Source: an uncultured Alphaproteobacteria bacterium (lineage in GTDB: Bacteria; Pseudomonadota; Alphaproteobacteria; Rhizobiales; Beijerinckiaceae). From it: a stretch of 64,000 bases of DNA. The notes below the pieces were generated by a model that ran no database searches, was not told the DNA's origin, and saw nothing but the letters and a program-made list of their open reading frames with translations. The translations under genes were made by a program, and so were the position numbers. The stretch spans positions 21,066 to 85,065 of the forward strand of contig CALKHP010000039.1 in assembly GCA_937988775.1 (NCBI GenBank), in the 5' to 3' direction. Within the stretch, counting starts at the first letter, position 1. Each line of letters begins with the position of its first letter. Positions 56,659-64,000 of this stretch are shown piece by piece.

Positions 56659-57852
56659 ATGGTTGAACAGGCGATCTATTTCGCGCTCGGCTTCTGCGCC
56701 GCCGGCCTGTTGGCACTCGCCGTGCTGCCGGCCTTCTGGCGGCGGGCGTTCAGGCTGACCGGCCGCCGCCTCGAAGCCCAGATGGCGATGTCGCCGACCC
56801 AGATCACCGCCGCGCGCGACCAGTTGCGCGCCGAACTCGCGGTCGCGGTGCGCCGCGCCGAGATCGAGCGCGACGCCGCCCTCGCGCGCCGCCACGACGA
56901 ACTGGCCGAAATCGGCCGCGGCATCGGCAAGATTCACCAGCTCGAACAGGCGCTCGCCGCCGGCGACGCCGAAACCCGCGCGCTGACGCAGACCATCGCC
57001 GAGCATGTCGCGGCCGCCACCGCGAGCCGGGAAGCGTTCGAGGCGTTGCAGGCGAACCACGCCGCGCTGCAAGCCGAACACGCGGCGCTCGATGATGAGC
57101 GCGCGCAACTCGTCGCCGCCGGCGAGACCGCCGCGGCCCTTGCCAGCGAGCACGAGGCGGAACTGCTGTCCTTCGAGACGCTGGTCGAGGGTCTGCGGGC
57201 GCGCGCACGCGACCTCGAGACGATGCTCGCCACCTCGCGCAACGAGGTCAGCGCGCGCTCGCGCGCCTTGCGCACCCTCGAGCAGACCCACCGCGAAACA
57301 TCCGCTGAAGCCGCCGAGCTCGCGCGCCGGCTCGAACGGGCGCAGACCGAAGCGGCGGCGCTTGCGACGCAGCGCGCCGACGACGCCGAACGCCATCAGG
57401 CGACCGCCACGGCGCTTGCCACAGCCGAAGAACGGGCCGCGGCGCTGAACCTTGCCGAGGCACAGGCCGCCACGGCGCTGTCGGCCCAGACCAAGCGCGT
57501 GCAGGAGCTTGAGGAAAGACTGCTCAAGCAGCGCGAGGGCGCCAGGCTGACCGCGCATGATCTCGCCCGCTCGATCGAGCGGCTGACCGCCGAGAAGGGC
57601 CTGGCGGAAGGCGCGCTCGAACAGGTGCGCGCCGAACGCGCCCGCCTCCAGGCCGAACTGAACCGCGCCATGCCTGCTTCCGGTGGCAAATCGGTGCGCA
57701 TCCGCCCCAATGGCCGCAACGATAACGGCGCCTCGCCCGAGGCCGCAGCCGCAGCGCCACGCGGCGGCGACGCGATCACCACGCCGGAGCCGGACCACGC
57801 CACCCTGGCCAATCCGGCCGCCCTGGCCAATCCGAAGGTCGCGCTCGTCTGA
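56659..57852 (+). CDS. Membrane-anchored coiled-coil protein
   Basis: 397-residue protein with one N-terminal membrane helix (about residues 5-25, IYFALGFCAAGLLALAVLPAF), a short basic region (WRRAFRLTGRRLE) and a long Ala/Glu/Arg coiled coil from about 45 to 320 with heptad spacing. The C-terminal 70 residues are low-complexity and polar. Proteins of this layout are common next to EipA-like genes in Hyphomicrobiales, but I know of no assigned function. It follows the EipA gene by about 155 nt. Confidence 0.75.
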   Translation: MVEQAIYFALGFCAAGLLALAVLPAFWRRAFRLTGRRLEAQMAMSPTQITAARDQLRAELAVAVRRAEIERDAALARRHDELAEIGRGIGKIHQLEQALAAGDAETRALTQTIAEHVAAATASREAFEALQANHAALQAEHAALDDERAQLVAAGETAAALASEHEAELLSFETLVEGLRARARDLETMLATSRNEVSARSRALRTLEQTHRETSAEAAELARRLERAQTEAAALATQRADDAERHQATATALATAEERAAALNLAEAQAATALSAQTKRVQELEERLLKQREGARLTAHDLARSIERLTAEKGLAEGALEQVRAERARLQAELNRAMPASGGKSVRIRPNGRNDNGASPEAAAAAPRGGDAITTPEPDHATLANPAALANPKVALV

Positions 57853-57868
57853 GCGAGCCCCCCCCTGG

Positions 57869-57965
57869 CCCTCATGCTGAGGCCTCCCTGGAGGTCGTCT
57901 CGCAGCACGAGGGCGCTGCATCCAGCGGCTCCTGGACGATCCCTCGACAGGCTCTCAGGATAGGG
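57869..57965. repeat. REP-like intergenic palindrome, degenerate copy 2
   Basis: CCCTCATGCTGAG (57869 on) pairs imperfectly with CGCAGCACGAGGG, and a second fragment, CCCTCGACAGGCTCTCAGGAT (57941-57961), matches the right arm of the elements at 19101 and 63734. It separates the coiled-coil gene from cheA. Confidence 0.5.
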
Positions 57966-58093
57966 GAACAGGCGTTCTCAAACCGGGTTCAAGCCCGCCT
58001 CGCCAGCCTGCCGCCGCCCCCTTACCTTACGGAAACCGAACGGTAACCCTTCGCCGCCAAAATAAGGCGCGCCAATGCGGGGTGGCTGGCATA

Positions 58094-60625
58094 ATGGATG
58101 AAATTCTCCGGGATTTCGTGGTCGAGACGACGGAAAACATCGATCTCGTCGATGCCGAACTCGTGCGCTTCGAGCAGGAACCCGGCAACCGCGAGATCGT
58201 GGCGCAGATCTTCCGCCTCGTCCACACCGTGAAGGGCACTTGCGGTTTTCTCGGCCTGTCCCGGCTCGAGGCGCTCGCCCATGCGGCGGAAACCATGATC
58301 GGGCGCCTGCGCACCGGCGCGCCCGCGACGCACGAGACCGTCTCGCTGGTTCTCGAAGCCATCGACCGCATCAAGTTCATCGTCGCCGAGATCGACCGCA
58401 CCGCCGCCGAACCCGGCGGCGACGATGCCGCCCTGATCGTCGCGCTCGAACGGGCCGCCGATCCGGAGCCCGCAAAAACCCAACCCGACCATCCGGAGCG
58501 GGCGTTGCAAGATGCCCCCGGCCCCGATCACGCGCCGGCCGTGGCGGCGGCCGAAGCCGACAGCGCCAGCCAGGCGATCGTGTCCGGCATCGACCTCAAG
58601 CGCGACACCATCCGCGTCGCCGTCTCGACGCTCGAGCACCTGATGACCATGGTCTCGGAACTGGTGCTGACCCGCAACCAGCTTCTCGACGTCTCGCGCC
58701 GCATCGAGCAGCCGGACTATGCCGTGCCGCTGCAACGCCTGTCGCAGGTCGCGGGCGAGTTGCAGGATGGCGTCATGAAGACGCGCATGCAGCCGATCGG
58801 CCATGCCTGGGCGACGCTGCCGCGCCTGGTGCGCGACCTGTGCCAGGACCTCGGCAAGGAGATCACGCTCGAGGCCGAGGGCGCCGAGACGGAAATCGAC
58901 CGGCAACTGCTCGACCTGATCAAGGACCCGGTCACGCATATGATCCGCAATGCCGCCGATCACGGCATCGAAACGCCGGCCGAGCGCCTTGCCGCCGGCA
59001 AGCCGCGCCGGGGCAGGATCACCCTCTCGGCGACCCAGGAGGGCGGCTATATCAAGCTGCGCCTCGCCGATGACGGGCGCGGGCTCGATCTTGCGCGCAT
59101 CCGGCGCAAGGGGCTGGCGCTCGGCCTGATCTCGGAGGCGGAACTAGACAGCCTGAGCGACGGCCAGGCAGCCCGGCTGGTGTTCTCGCCCGGCTTCTCG
59201 ACCGCCGAAACCATCACCAGCATCTCCGGGCGCGGCATCGGCATGGATATCGTGCGCGCCAATATCGAGCGCGCCGGCGGGGCCATCGACCTGCGCTCCT
59301 CGCCGGGACAGGGCACGACGCTGGTGATGAAGATCCCGCTCACGCTGGCGATCGCCGCCGCGCTGATCGTGTCAAGCGGCGGCCAGCGCTTCGCCCTGCC
59401 GCAACGCGCCGTCGTCGAGGTGGTGCGCCCGCGCGGCGGCGATGCCCGGCTCGACATGCTCAACGGCGCCGCCGTGCTGCGCCTGCGCCAGACCCTGCTG
59501 CCGGTCAGCAGCCTCGACACCCTGCTCGGGCTCGCCCCGAGCGCCGGGTTCGAGGCGCTCGAGCACAAATTCATCGTCATCTGCCAGTTCGAGAACCATG
59601 TTTACGGGCTGGCGGTCGATGCCGTGCTGCGCACGGAGGAGATCGTCGTCAAGCCGGTCTCGCAGCCCCTGCATGACATCCCGGTCTATTCCGGCACGAC
59701 GATCCTCGGCGACGGCACCGTGATCATGATCCTCGATGCCAACGGCATCGGCGCCACCATCGACACCTTGCCCGACAGCGACATCGGCCATGCCACCGCG
59801 AAACTTCACGCGCCGCGCGATCTCGCCGAGAGCGCCACGCCGCTGCTGGTGTTCAAGGCCGGCGATGACGGCTTCAAGGCCGTGCCGCTCGGGCTCGTCA
59901 CCCGCCTCGAGGAGGTCGATGCCGCCGCCATCGAGCGTGCCGACGGACAGGCGCTGCTGCAATATCGCGGCCGGCTCATGCCGCTCGTGCCGGCGAACGA
60001 CGCGGTCGCGCCGCGCGCCACCGGCATCCAGCCACTGCTCGTGTTCACGCGCGGCACGCATCTGGCCGGCGTGCTCGTCGACAAGATCGTCGATATCGTC
60101 GAGGATCGCCTCGATATCGAGCCTGGCGGCGCCCGGCCCGGCTATCTCGGCACCGCCATCGTGCGCGGCCGGGCGACCGATATCGTCGATATCGTGACGC
60201 TTCTGCCGTTTCTCGACGAAAGCCCGCCCGCGACCGGCGGGCAGGCCGGCAAGCCGACCGTGCTGCTCGCCGACGATAACGACTTCTTCCGCGCCCTGCT
60301 CGCGCCGGTGCTCAAGGCGGCCGGCTTTCGCGTGCATCTCGCCGAATCCGGCGCCGAGGCCTTGCGGCTCCTCGCCGGCCATCGCTGCGATGCGCTGGTC
60401 ATCGACCTGCACATGCCGGGCCTGAGCGGCCGCGAGGTCGCCGAGCGCCTCAAGAGCGACGGGCGGCATGCGAGCCTGCGCATCGTCGGCCTCTCCGAGC
60501 GCGGCGGCGTCGATCAGGGGCTGCGCGGCGTGGCCGGTTTCGACGACATCATCGGCAAGTTCGACCGCCAGGGCCTGGTGGCCAGCCTGTCCGATCTCGC
60601 CACCGGCACGGGACTGGCGGCATGA
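58094..60625 (+). CDS. cheA: Chemotaxis histidine kinase CheA with C-terminal receiver domain
   Basis: 843-residue kinase. The HPt domain opens the protein, with His44 in RLVHTVKGTCGFLG. The dimerisation helices (near 175-230) and the ATPase domain follow, with N box HMIRNAADHGIE, G1 LADDGRGLD and G2 SGRGIGMDIVR. Next is a CheW-like domain with ALIVSSGGQRFALPQRAVVEVV. A second CheW-like segment (about 575-700; LLVFTRGTHLAGVLVDKIVDIV) and a receiver domain (about 715-840; TVLLADDNDFF, LVIDLHMPG) complete it. CheA-REC hybrids occur in several alphaproteobacteria. The ATG at 58094 matches the family start; a GTG at 58082 is possible. First gene of cheA-W-Y-B-R. Confidence 0.93.
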   Translation: MDEILRDFVVETTENIDLVDAELVRFEQEPGNREIVAQIFRLVHTVKGTCGFLGLSRLEALAHAAETMIGRLRTGAPATHETVSLVLEAIDRIKFIVAEIDRTAAEPGGDDAALIVALERAADPEPAKTQPDHPERALQDAPGPDHAPAVAAAEADSASQAIVSGIDLKRDTIRVAVSTLEHLMTMVSELVLTRNQLLDVSRRIEQPDYAVPLQRLSQVAGELQDGVMKTRMQPIGHAWATLPRLVRDLCQDLGKEITLEAEGAETEIDRQLLDLIKDPVTHMIRNAADHGIETPAERLAAGKPRRGRITLSATQEGGYIKLRLADDGRGLDLARIRRKGLALGLISEAELDSLSDGQAARLVFSPGFSTAETITSISGRGIGMDIVRANIERAGGAIDLRSSPGQGTTLVMKIPLTLAIAAALIVSSGGQRFALPQRAVVEVVRPRGGDARLDMLNGAAVLRLRQTLLPVSSLDTLLGLAPSAGFEALEHKFIVICQFENHVYGLAVDAVLRTEEIVVKPVSQPLHDIPVYSGTTILGDGTVIMILDANGIGATIDTLPDSDIGHATAKLHAPRDLAESATPLLVFKAGDDGFKAVPLGLVTRLEEVDAAAIERADGQALLQYRGRLMPLVPANDAVAPRATGIQPLLVFTRGTHLAGVLVDKIVDIVEDRLDIEPGGARPGYLGTAIVRGRATDIVDIVTLLPFLDESPPATGGQAGKPTVLLADDNDFFRALLAPVLKAAGFRVHLAESGAEALRLLAGHRCDALVIDLHMPGLSGREVAERLKSDGRHASLRIVGLSERGGVDQGLRGVAGFDDIIGKFDRQGLVASLSDLATGTGLAA

Positions 60626-61119
60626 ACGCGGCACATACCGATACCATGGCCGATGCCACGGCAACGACGGCGACGCGCTGCGAGCCGCCGCTCAAGCTGG
60701 TGACGGTAAGCGTCGGCGAGCAGCGCATCGGCATTGCCATCGACAAGGTGCGCGACGTGTTCATGGCGCCGGTCATCGCCGCCGTGCCGCTGGCGCCGCC
60801 GCATGTCGCGGGCCTGGTCAACCTGCGCGGCAAGATCGTCACCGTGCTGTCGCTGCGCGCCGTGATGGGCTATGCGCCCGACCCTGCCGCGCAGACCGTC
60901 ATCGGGCTGGAATGGCACGGCGAGGCTTATGGCCTACTCGTCGACGGGGTCGGCGAGGTCATCGACGTCGCAGCCGACGGCCTGGAACCCAACCCGCCCA
61001 ATCTCGACGGCCGCTGGTCAGCGCTCAGCGCCGGCATCCGGCGCCTGCAAGACGGGCTTCTCGTCCAGCTCGACACCATGAAACTGTTCCAGCCGCCGGC
61101 CGGCGCCGTGCTATCTTAA
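60622..61119 (+). CDS. cheW: Chemotaxis coupling protein CheW
   Basis: 165-residue scaffold linking receptors to CheA. CheW-fold signatures: LKLVTVSVGEQRIGIAIDKVRDVF near residue 27, PPHVAGLVNLRGKIVTVLSLRAVMGY near residue 59 and LVDGVGEVIDVAADGLEPNPPNLDGRW near residue 108. It has an N-terminal 25-residue extension. Its ATG overlaps the cheA stop (ATGA), so it is translationally coupled. Confidence 0.93.
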   Translation: MNAAHTDTMADATATTATRCEPPLKLVTVSVGEQRIGIAIDKVRDVFMAPVIAAVPLAPPHVAGLVNLRGKIVTVLSLRAVMGYAPDPAAQTVIGLEWHGEAYGLLVDGVGEVIDVAADGLEPNPPNLDGRWSALSAGIRRLQDGLLVQLDTMKLFQPPAGAVLS

Positions 61120-61132
61120 CGTAAAGGCTATC

Positions 61133-61504
<372 letters not shown>

Positions 61505-61573
61505 CGCCTTGTCGCGGGGCGGCCGGCGTCGGCCGGCATCCCGTGCAAGATCATCCGCGAGACGCGCATCGTC

Positions 61574-62758
61574 ATGGTGGCTGTGAGCGAACCATACGGC
61601 CTGCAACCACAGGCGCGGCCCATCCGGGTCATGCTCGTCGACGATTCCGTGGTCGTGCGCAGCCTGATCGGCCGCTGGCTGAGCGAGAATGGCGGCTTCG
61701 AGGTCGTGGCCGCCTGTCGCAGCGCGACGATCGCGCTCGCCATTTTCGAGGACGCGCAGCCGGACGTGGTGCTGCTCGATATCGAGATGCCGGATCTCGA
61801 CGGGCTCGCCGCCCTGCCCCGTTTCCTCGCGCTCGGCCCGCATTGCGCCGTGGTGATGCTGTCCAGCCTCGCCAGCACGCAAGCCGATATCGCCTTGCGC
61901 TGCGTCGAGCGCGGCGCCGCCGATTTCATCGCCAAGCCCGGCCGGACGCATGAATTCGTGTCGTCGCGCGATTTCGAGCAGGCCCTGATCCAGAAACTCA
62001 CCGCGCTCGGCCTCCAGATCATCGAGAGCGGCGCGCGCCGGCGCCCCGCCACCCGGTCCGCTCCGGTGCCGGCGCCCGATCCCGGCGCCGGGGCGACGAA
62101 CGTCATGCGGTTCCCGGCCGCGGTGCCCCGCCCTGCCGTGCCGCCGCCGCCCGCCATCCGCCCCGCGCGCCGGCCGGGCCTGATCGTCGTCGGCGCCTCG
62201 ACCGGCGGCCCGAGCGCCGTGCTCGCCCTGCTCGAGGCCATCAAGCCGGTGATCCGCCGCCTGCCCGTCGTGGTGGTGCAGCATATGCCGGCGACTTTCA
62301 CGCCGATCTTCGCCGACCACCTGACGCGCCAGGTCGGCATGGACGCGCACGAGATTCGCGACCGGGAACTGATCGTGCCCGGCCAGGTCTACATCGCGCC
62401 CGGCGGCCGGCATCTTCAGGTCGCCGGCCAGCGCGGCGGCATCCGCGCCGTGCTCGATGACGGCCCGGCGATCAATTTCTGCAAACCCTCGGTCGACGTG
62501 CTGTTTCATTCGGCCGCCCAGATGCTCGGCTCGGCGGTGATCGGCGTGGTGCTGACCGGCATGGGCACCGATGGCGCCAGCGGCGCCGGCGCCATCCATG
62601 CCGCCGGCGGCGCCGTGTTCGCGCAGGACGAGGCTTCGAGCGTCGTCTGGGGCATGCCCGGCACCGTCTACCGCACCGGCATCTGCCAGGGCATCGGCAC
62701 CGTGCCGGAACTCGGCCGGCTCGTGTGCCAGGCGGTCGGCGTGGAGCCGACATCATGA
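61574..62758 (+). CDS. cheB: Chemotaxis methylesterase CheB
   Basis: 394-residue two-domain protein. The receiver has Asp23-Asp24 and the acceptor Asp69 (LLDIEMPDLDG). A Pro/Ala-rich linker (about 150-195) follows, then the methylesterase domain with the catalytic Ser in VGASTGGPSAV near residue 208, His in VQHMPATFTPIFADHL and Asp in GMGTDGASGA. It removes glutamate methyl groups from receptors when phosphorylated. The stop overlaps cheR by 4 nt. Confidence 0.93.
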   Translation: MVAVSEPYGLQPQARPIRVMLVDDSVVVRSLIGRWLSENGGFEVVAACRSATIALAIFEDAQPDVVLLDIEMPDLDGLAALPRFLALGPHCAVVMLSSLASTQADIALRCVERGAADFIAKPGRTHEFVSSRDFEQALIQKLTALGLQIIESGARRRPATRSAPVPAPDPGAGATNVMRFPAAVPRPAVPPPPAIRPARRPGLIVVGASTGGPSAVLALLEAIKPVIRRLPVVVVQHMPATFTPIFADHLTRQVGMDAHEIRDRELIVPGQVYIAPGGRHLQVAGQRGGIRAVLDDGPAINFCKPSVDVLFHSAAQMLGSAVIGVVLTGMGTDGASGAGAIHAAGGAVFAQDEASSVVWGMPGTVYRTGICQGIGTVPELGRLVCQAVGVEPTS

Positions 62759-63609
62759 TCCCGGCCGAGTTCGATTATATCGCCGCCTTCATCAAGCGCC
62801 GCTCGGGCATCGTGCTGGCGCCCGACAAGACCTATCTCGTCGAGAGCCGCCTGCTGCCGCTGGCGCACCAACTCGGGCTCGCCGGCATCAAGGCCATCGT
62901 CGCCGGCCTGCGGCGCGGCGACGCCACCTTGCAGCGCCTCGTCGTCGAGGCGATGACCACCAACGAGACGCTGTTCTTCCGCGACCGGCTGCCCTTCGAA
63001 CAATGCGAGCGCCTGATCCTGCCGCAACTGATCGCCGCGTGCCCGCCAGGCGGCACGATCCGCATCTGGTGCGCCGCCTGCTCGAGCGGGCAGGAGCCCT
63101 ATTCGCTGGCCATGCTGATCGAGGAATGCGGCTTCGCGGCGCAGGCGCGTTTCGAGATCATCGGCACCGATATTTCGCAGGCGATGATCGCGCGCGCCAC
63201 CGACGGGCTTTATACGCAGTTCGAGGCCCAGCGCGGCCTGGCGGTGCGCCGCCTGCTGCAATGGTTCGCGCAGGAGGGCACGCATTGGCGCATCGCGCCG
63301 CAACTGCGCCAGCGCGTCACATTCATGCCCTTGAACCTGCTCGAGGATTTCTCCCGGCTCGGGCATTTCGACCTGATCTTCTGCCGCAACCTGCTGATCT
63401 ATTTCGACCAGCCGACAAGAGCCGCCCTGCTCGACCGGCTGGCGGCGGCGCTCACGCCCGGCGGCTTCCTCGTGCTCGGCGCGGCCGAGGCGCCCGACCG
63501 GCTGAGCGACGCGCTCGCCCGCCATCGCGACGAGCCGAGCCTGATCGTGCGCGCCGACAATCCGATATCGGCAAGGCCGACAAGGCCGCTCGCCGGCATC
63601 GAGGACTGA
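62755..63609 (+). CDS. cheR: Chemotaxis methyltransferase CheR
   Basis: 284-residue SAM-dependent receptor glutamate methyltransferase. The N-terminal helical domain (1-75) opens with FDYIAAFIKRRSGIVLAPDKTYLVESRL. The catalytic domain contains MTTNETLFFRD, WCAACSSGQEPYSLAML (SAM loop) and FDLIFCRNLLIYFDQPTRAALL. The ATG overlaps the cheB stop (ATGA). Last gene of the chemotaxis operon; no receptor or cheD gene is present here. Confidence 0.94.
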   Translation: MIPAEFDYIAAFIKRRSGIVLAPDKTYLVESRLLPLAHQLGLAGIKAIVAGLRRGDATLQRLVVEAMTTNETLFFRDRLPFEQCERLILPQLIAACPPGGTIRIWCAACSSGQEPYSLAMLIEECGFAAQARFEIIGTDISQAMIARATDGLYTQFEAQRGLAVRRLLQWFAQEGTHWRIAPQLRQRVTFMPLNLLEDFSRLGHFDLIFCRNLLIYFDQPTRAALLDRLAAALTPGGFLVLGAAEAPDRLSDALARHRDEPSLIVRADNPISARPTRPLAGIED

Positions 63610-63689
63610 GCGGAGGCTGCGCGGGCCCTTATCCTGAGAAACCATTTCAACCGAAGTGGCGTCTCGAAAACCCGTCTCAGCACACTCGT

Positions 63690-63759
63690 CCTCATCCTGA
63701 GCTTGTCGAAGGATGTTTCCGTGCGCTCTGGACCATGCTTCGACAAGCTCAGCATGAGG
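63690..63759. repeat. REP-like intergenic palindrome, copy 3
   Basis: CCTCATCCTGAGCTTGTCGA... (63690-63715) pairs with the inverted copy at 63734-63759, with three mismatches. It is the closest relative of the element at 19052 and lies between cheR and the convergent ctrA end. Confidence 0.75.
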
Positions 63760-63788
63760 GAGGGGGAGGAAGATAAGCCCCTGAACGC

Positions 63789-63810
63789 AAAAAGGCGCCC
63801 GTGGGCGCCT
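63789..63810 (-). terminator. Intrinsic terminator of ctrA
   Basis: On the minus strand, AGGCGCCC-AC-GGGCGCCT forms a perfect 8-bp stem with a 2-nt loop that may open further, followed by five T. It begins 26 nt after the ctrA stop. Confidence 0.85.
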
Positions 63811-63835
63811 AGTTACGAATTGTTCAAGCCAGTTT

Positions 63836-64000
63836 TCAGGCCGAGATACGGTTCTGGTCCTCGCCCGGCTCGCGCAGCACGTAGCCGCGTCCCCACACCG
63901 TCTCGATGTAGTTCTTGCCGCCCGACGCGTTGGCGAGCTTCTTGCGCAGCTTGCAGATGAACACGTCGATGATCTTCAGTTCCGGCTCGTCCATGCCGCC
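63836..64000 (-). CDS. ctrA: Cell cycle response regulator CtrA (3' end, cut by the window)
   Basis: The last 54 residues of an OmpR-type winged-helix regulator lie at the window edge: DEPELKIIDVFICKLRKKLA, then YIETVWGRGYVLREP and the end EDQNRISA. The PELKIIDVFICKLRKKL recognition helix and the GRGYVLREP wing are near-invariant in CtrA. CtrA controls flagellar, division and other genes by binding TTAA-N7-TTAA sites. The receiver domain and promoter are outside this window. Confidence 0.95.
   Translation of the reverse strand, partial: GGMDEPELKIIDVFICKLRKKLANASGGKNYIETVWGRGYVLREPGEDQNRISA

Overview
This is a high-GC (mid to upper 60s by eye) chromosomal window from an alphaproteobacterium, most likely of the order Hyphomicrobiales (Rhizobiales). 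The evidence is a CtrA-type response regulator with its phosphorelay protein ChpT and its inhibitor SciP, a Caulobacter-type fliF-fliG-fliH-fliN-flbD flagellar operon, a phosphatidylethanolamine N-methyltransferase, an EipA/DUF1134 protein and intergenic palindromes of rhizobial type. No insertion sequence, prophage, integrase, rRNA operon or CRISPR array is visible. Coding density is high, with many stop/start overlaps and many GTG/TTG starts.

Layout. Positions 1-9260 are mixed metabolism: an isocitrate-lyase/PEP-mutase family enzyme, a Zn/Cd/Pb efflux ATPase divergent from its MerR regulator with a clear operator between them, an aldehyde dehydrogenase, CcdA, a His/Arg-rich repeat protein, an AstE/AspA-like hydrolase and an L-2-hydroxyglutarate-oxidase-like flavoprotein. 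Positions 9350-19040 hold a DUF2239 gene with twin palindromic operators and a sugar-acid catabolic cluster (uronate dehydrogenase, DapA-like enzyme, SMP-30 lactonase, IlvD/Edd dehydratase, GntR regulator, alpha/beta hydrolase). Inside this cluster sits a type III polyketide synthase translationally coupled to an isoprenylcysteine-methyltransferase-like gene. Both divergent promoter regions of the sugar-acid cluster carry the same ATTTGT-N3-ACAAAT dyad. Positions 19260-28070 hold a LivH-LivM permease pair without ATPases, a ThDP enzyme, a molybdenum-cofactor/sulfur group (moeA, tusA, DUF971; mrp, mobA) and an MmgE/PrpD protein.

Positions 28120-37490 are flagellar: flbD, fliN, fliH, fliG, fliF on the minus strand, then pdxA, an LprI-like gene, sciP, flgD and fliK. 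Positions 37690-47000 hold mnmA, pmtA, a tRNA-Met, transaldolase, an FMN reductase, a degenerate receiver protein, uppP and a surface-glycan group (GT-C-like membrane protein, GtrA, HAD-UbiA fusion). Then come flhA, transporters, a GNAT, a DEAD-box helicase, chpT, cysQ, an EipA homologue and a membrane-anchored coiled-coil protein. Positions 58090-63610 are a complete chemotaxis operon cheA-cheW-cheY-cheB-cheR, followed by the 3' end of ctrA on the minus strand at the window edge.

How it fits together. The strongest theme is the CtrA cell-cycle/motility circuit. ChpT passes phosphate to CtrA, SciP inhibits CtrA, and CtrA-box-like sequences (TTAA-N7-TTAA type) lie upstream of sciP, flhA and, more weakly, fliF. 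FlbD, the sigma-54 activator, is in the fliF operon, and a -24/-12 promoter precedes fliK-flgD. A CCGGCAA-type dyad recurs near the fliF, flhA and fliK promoters and is a candidate FlbD site. Gene identities come from recognised motifs and lengths. Regulatory-site calls are pattern matches made by eye.
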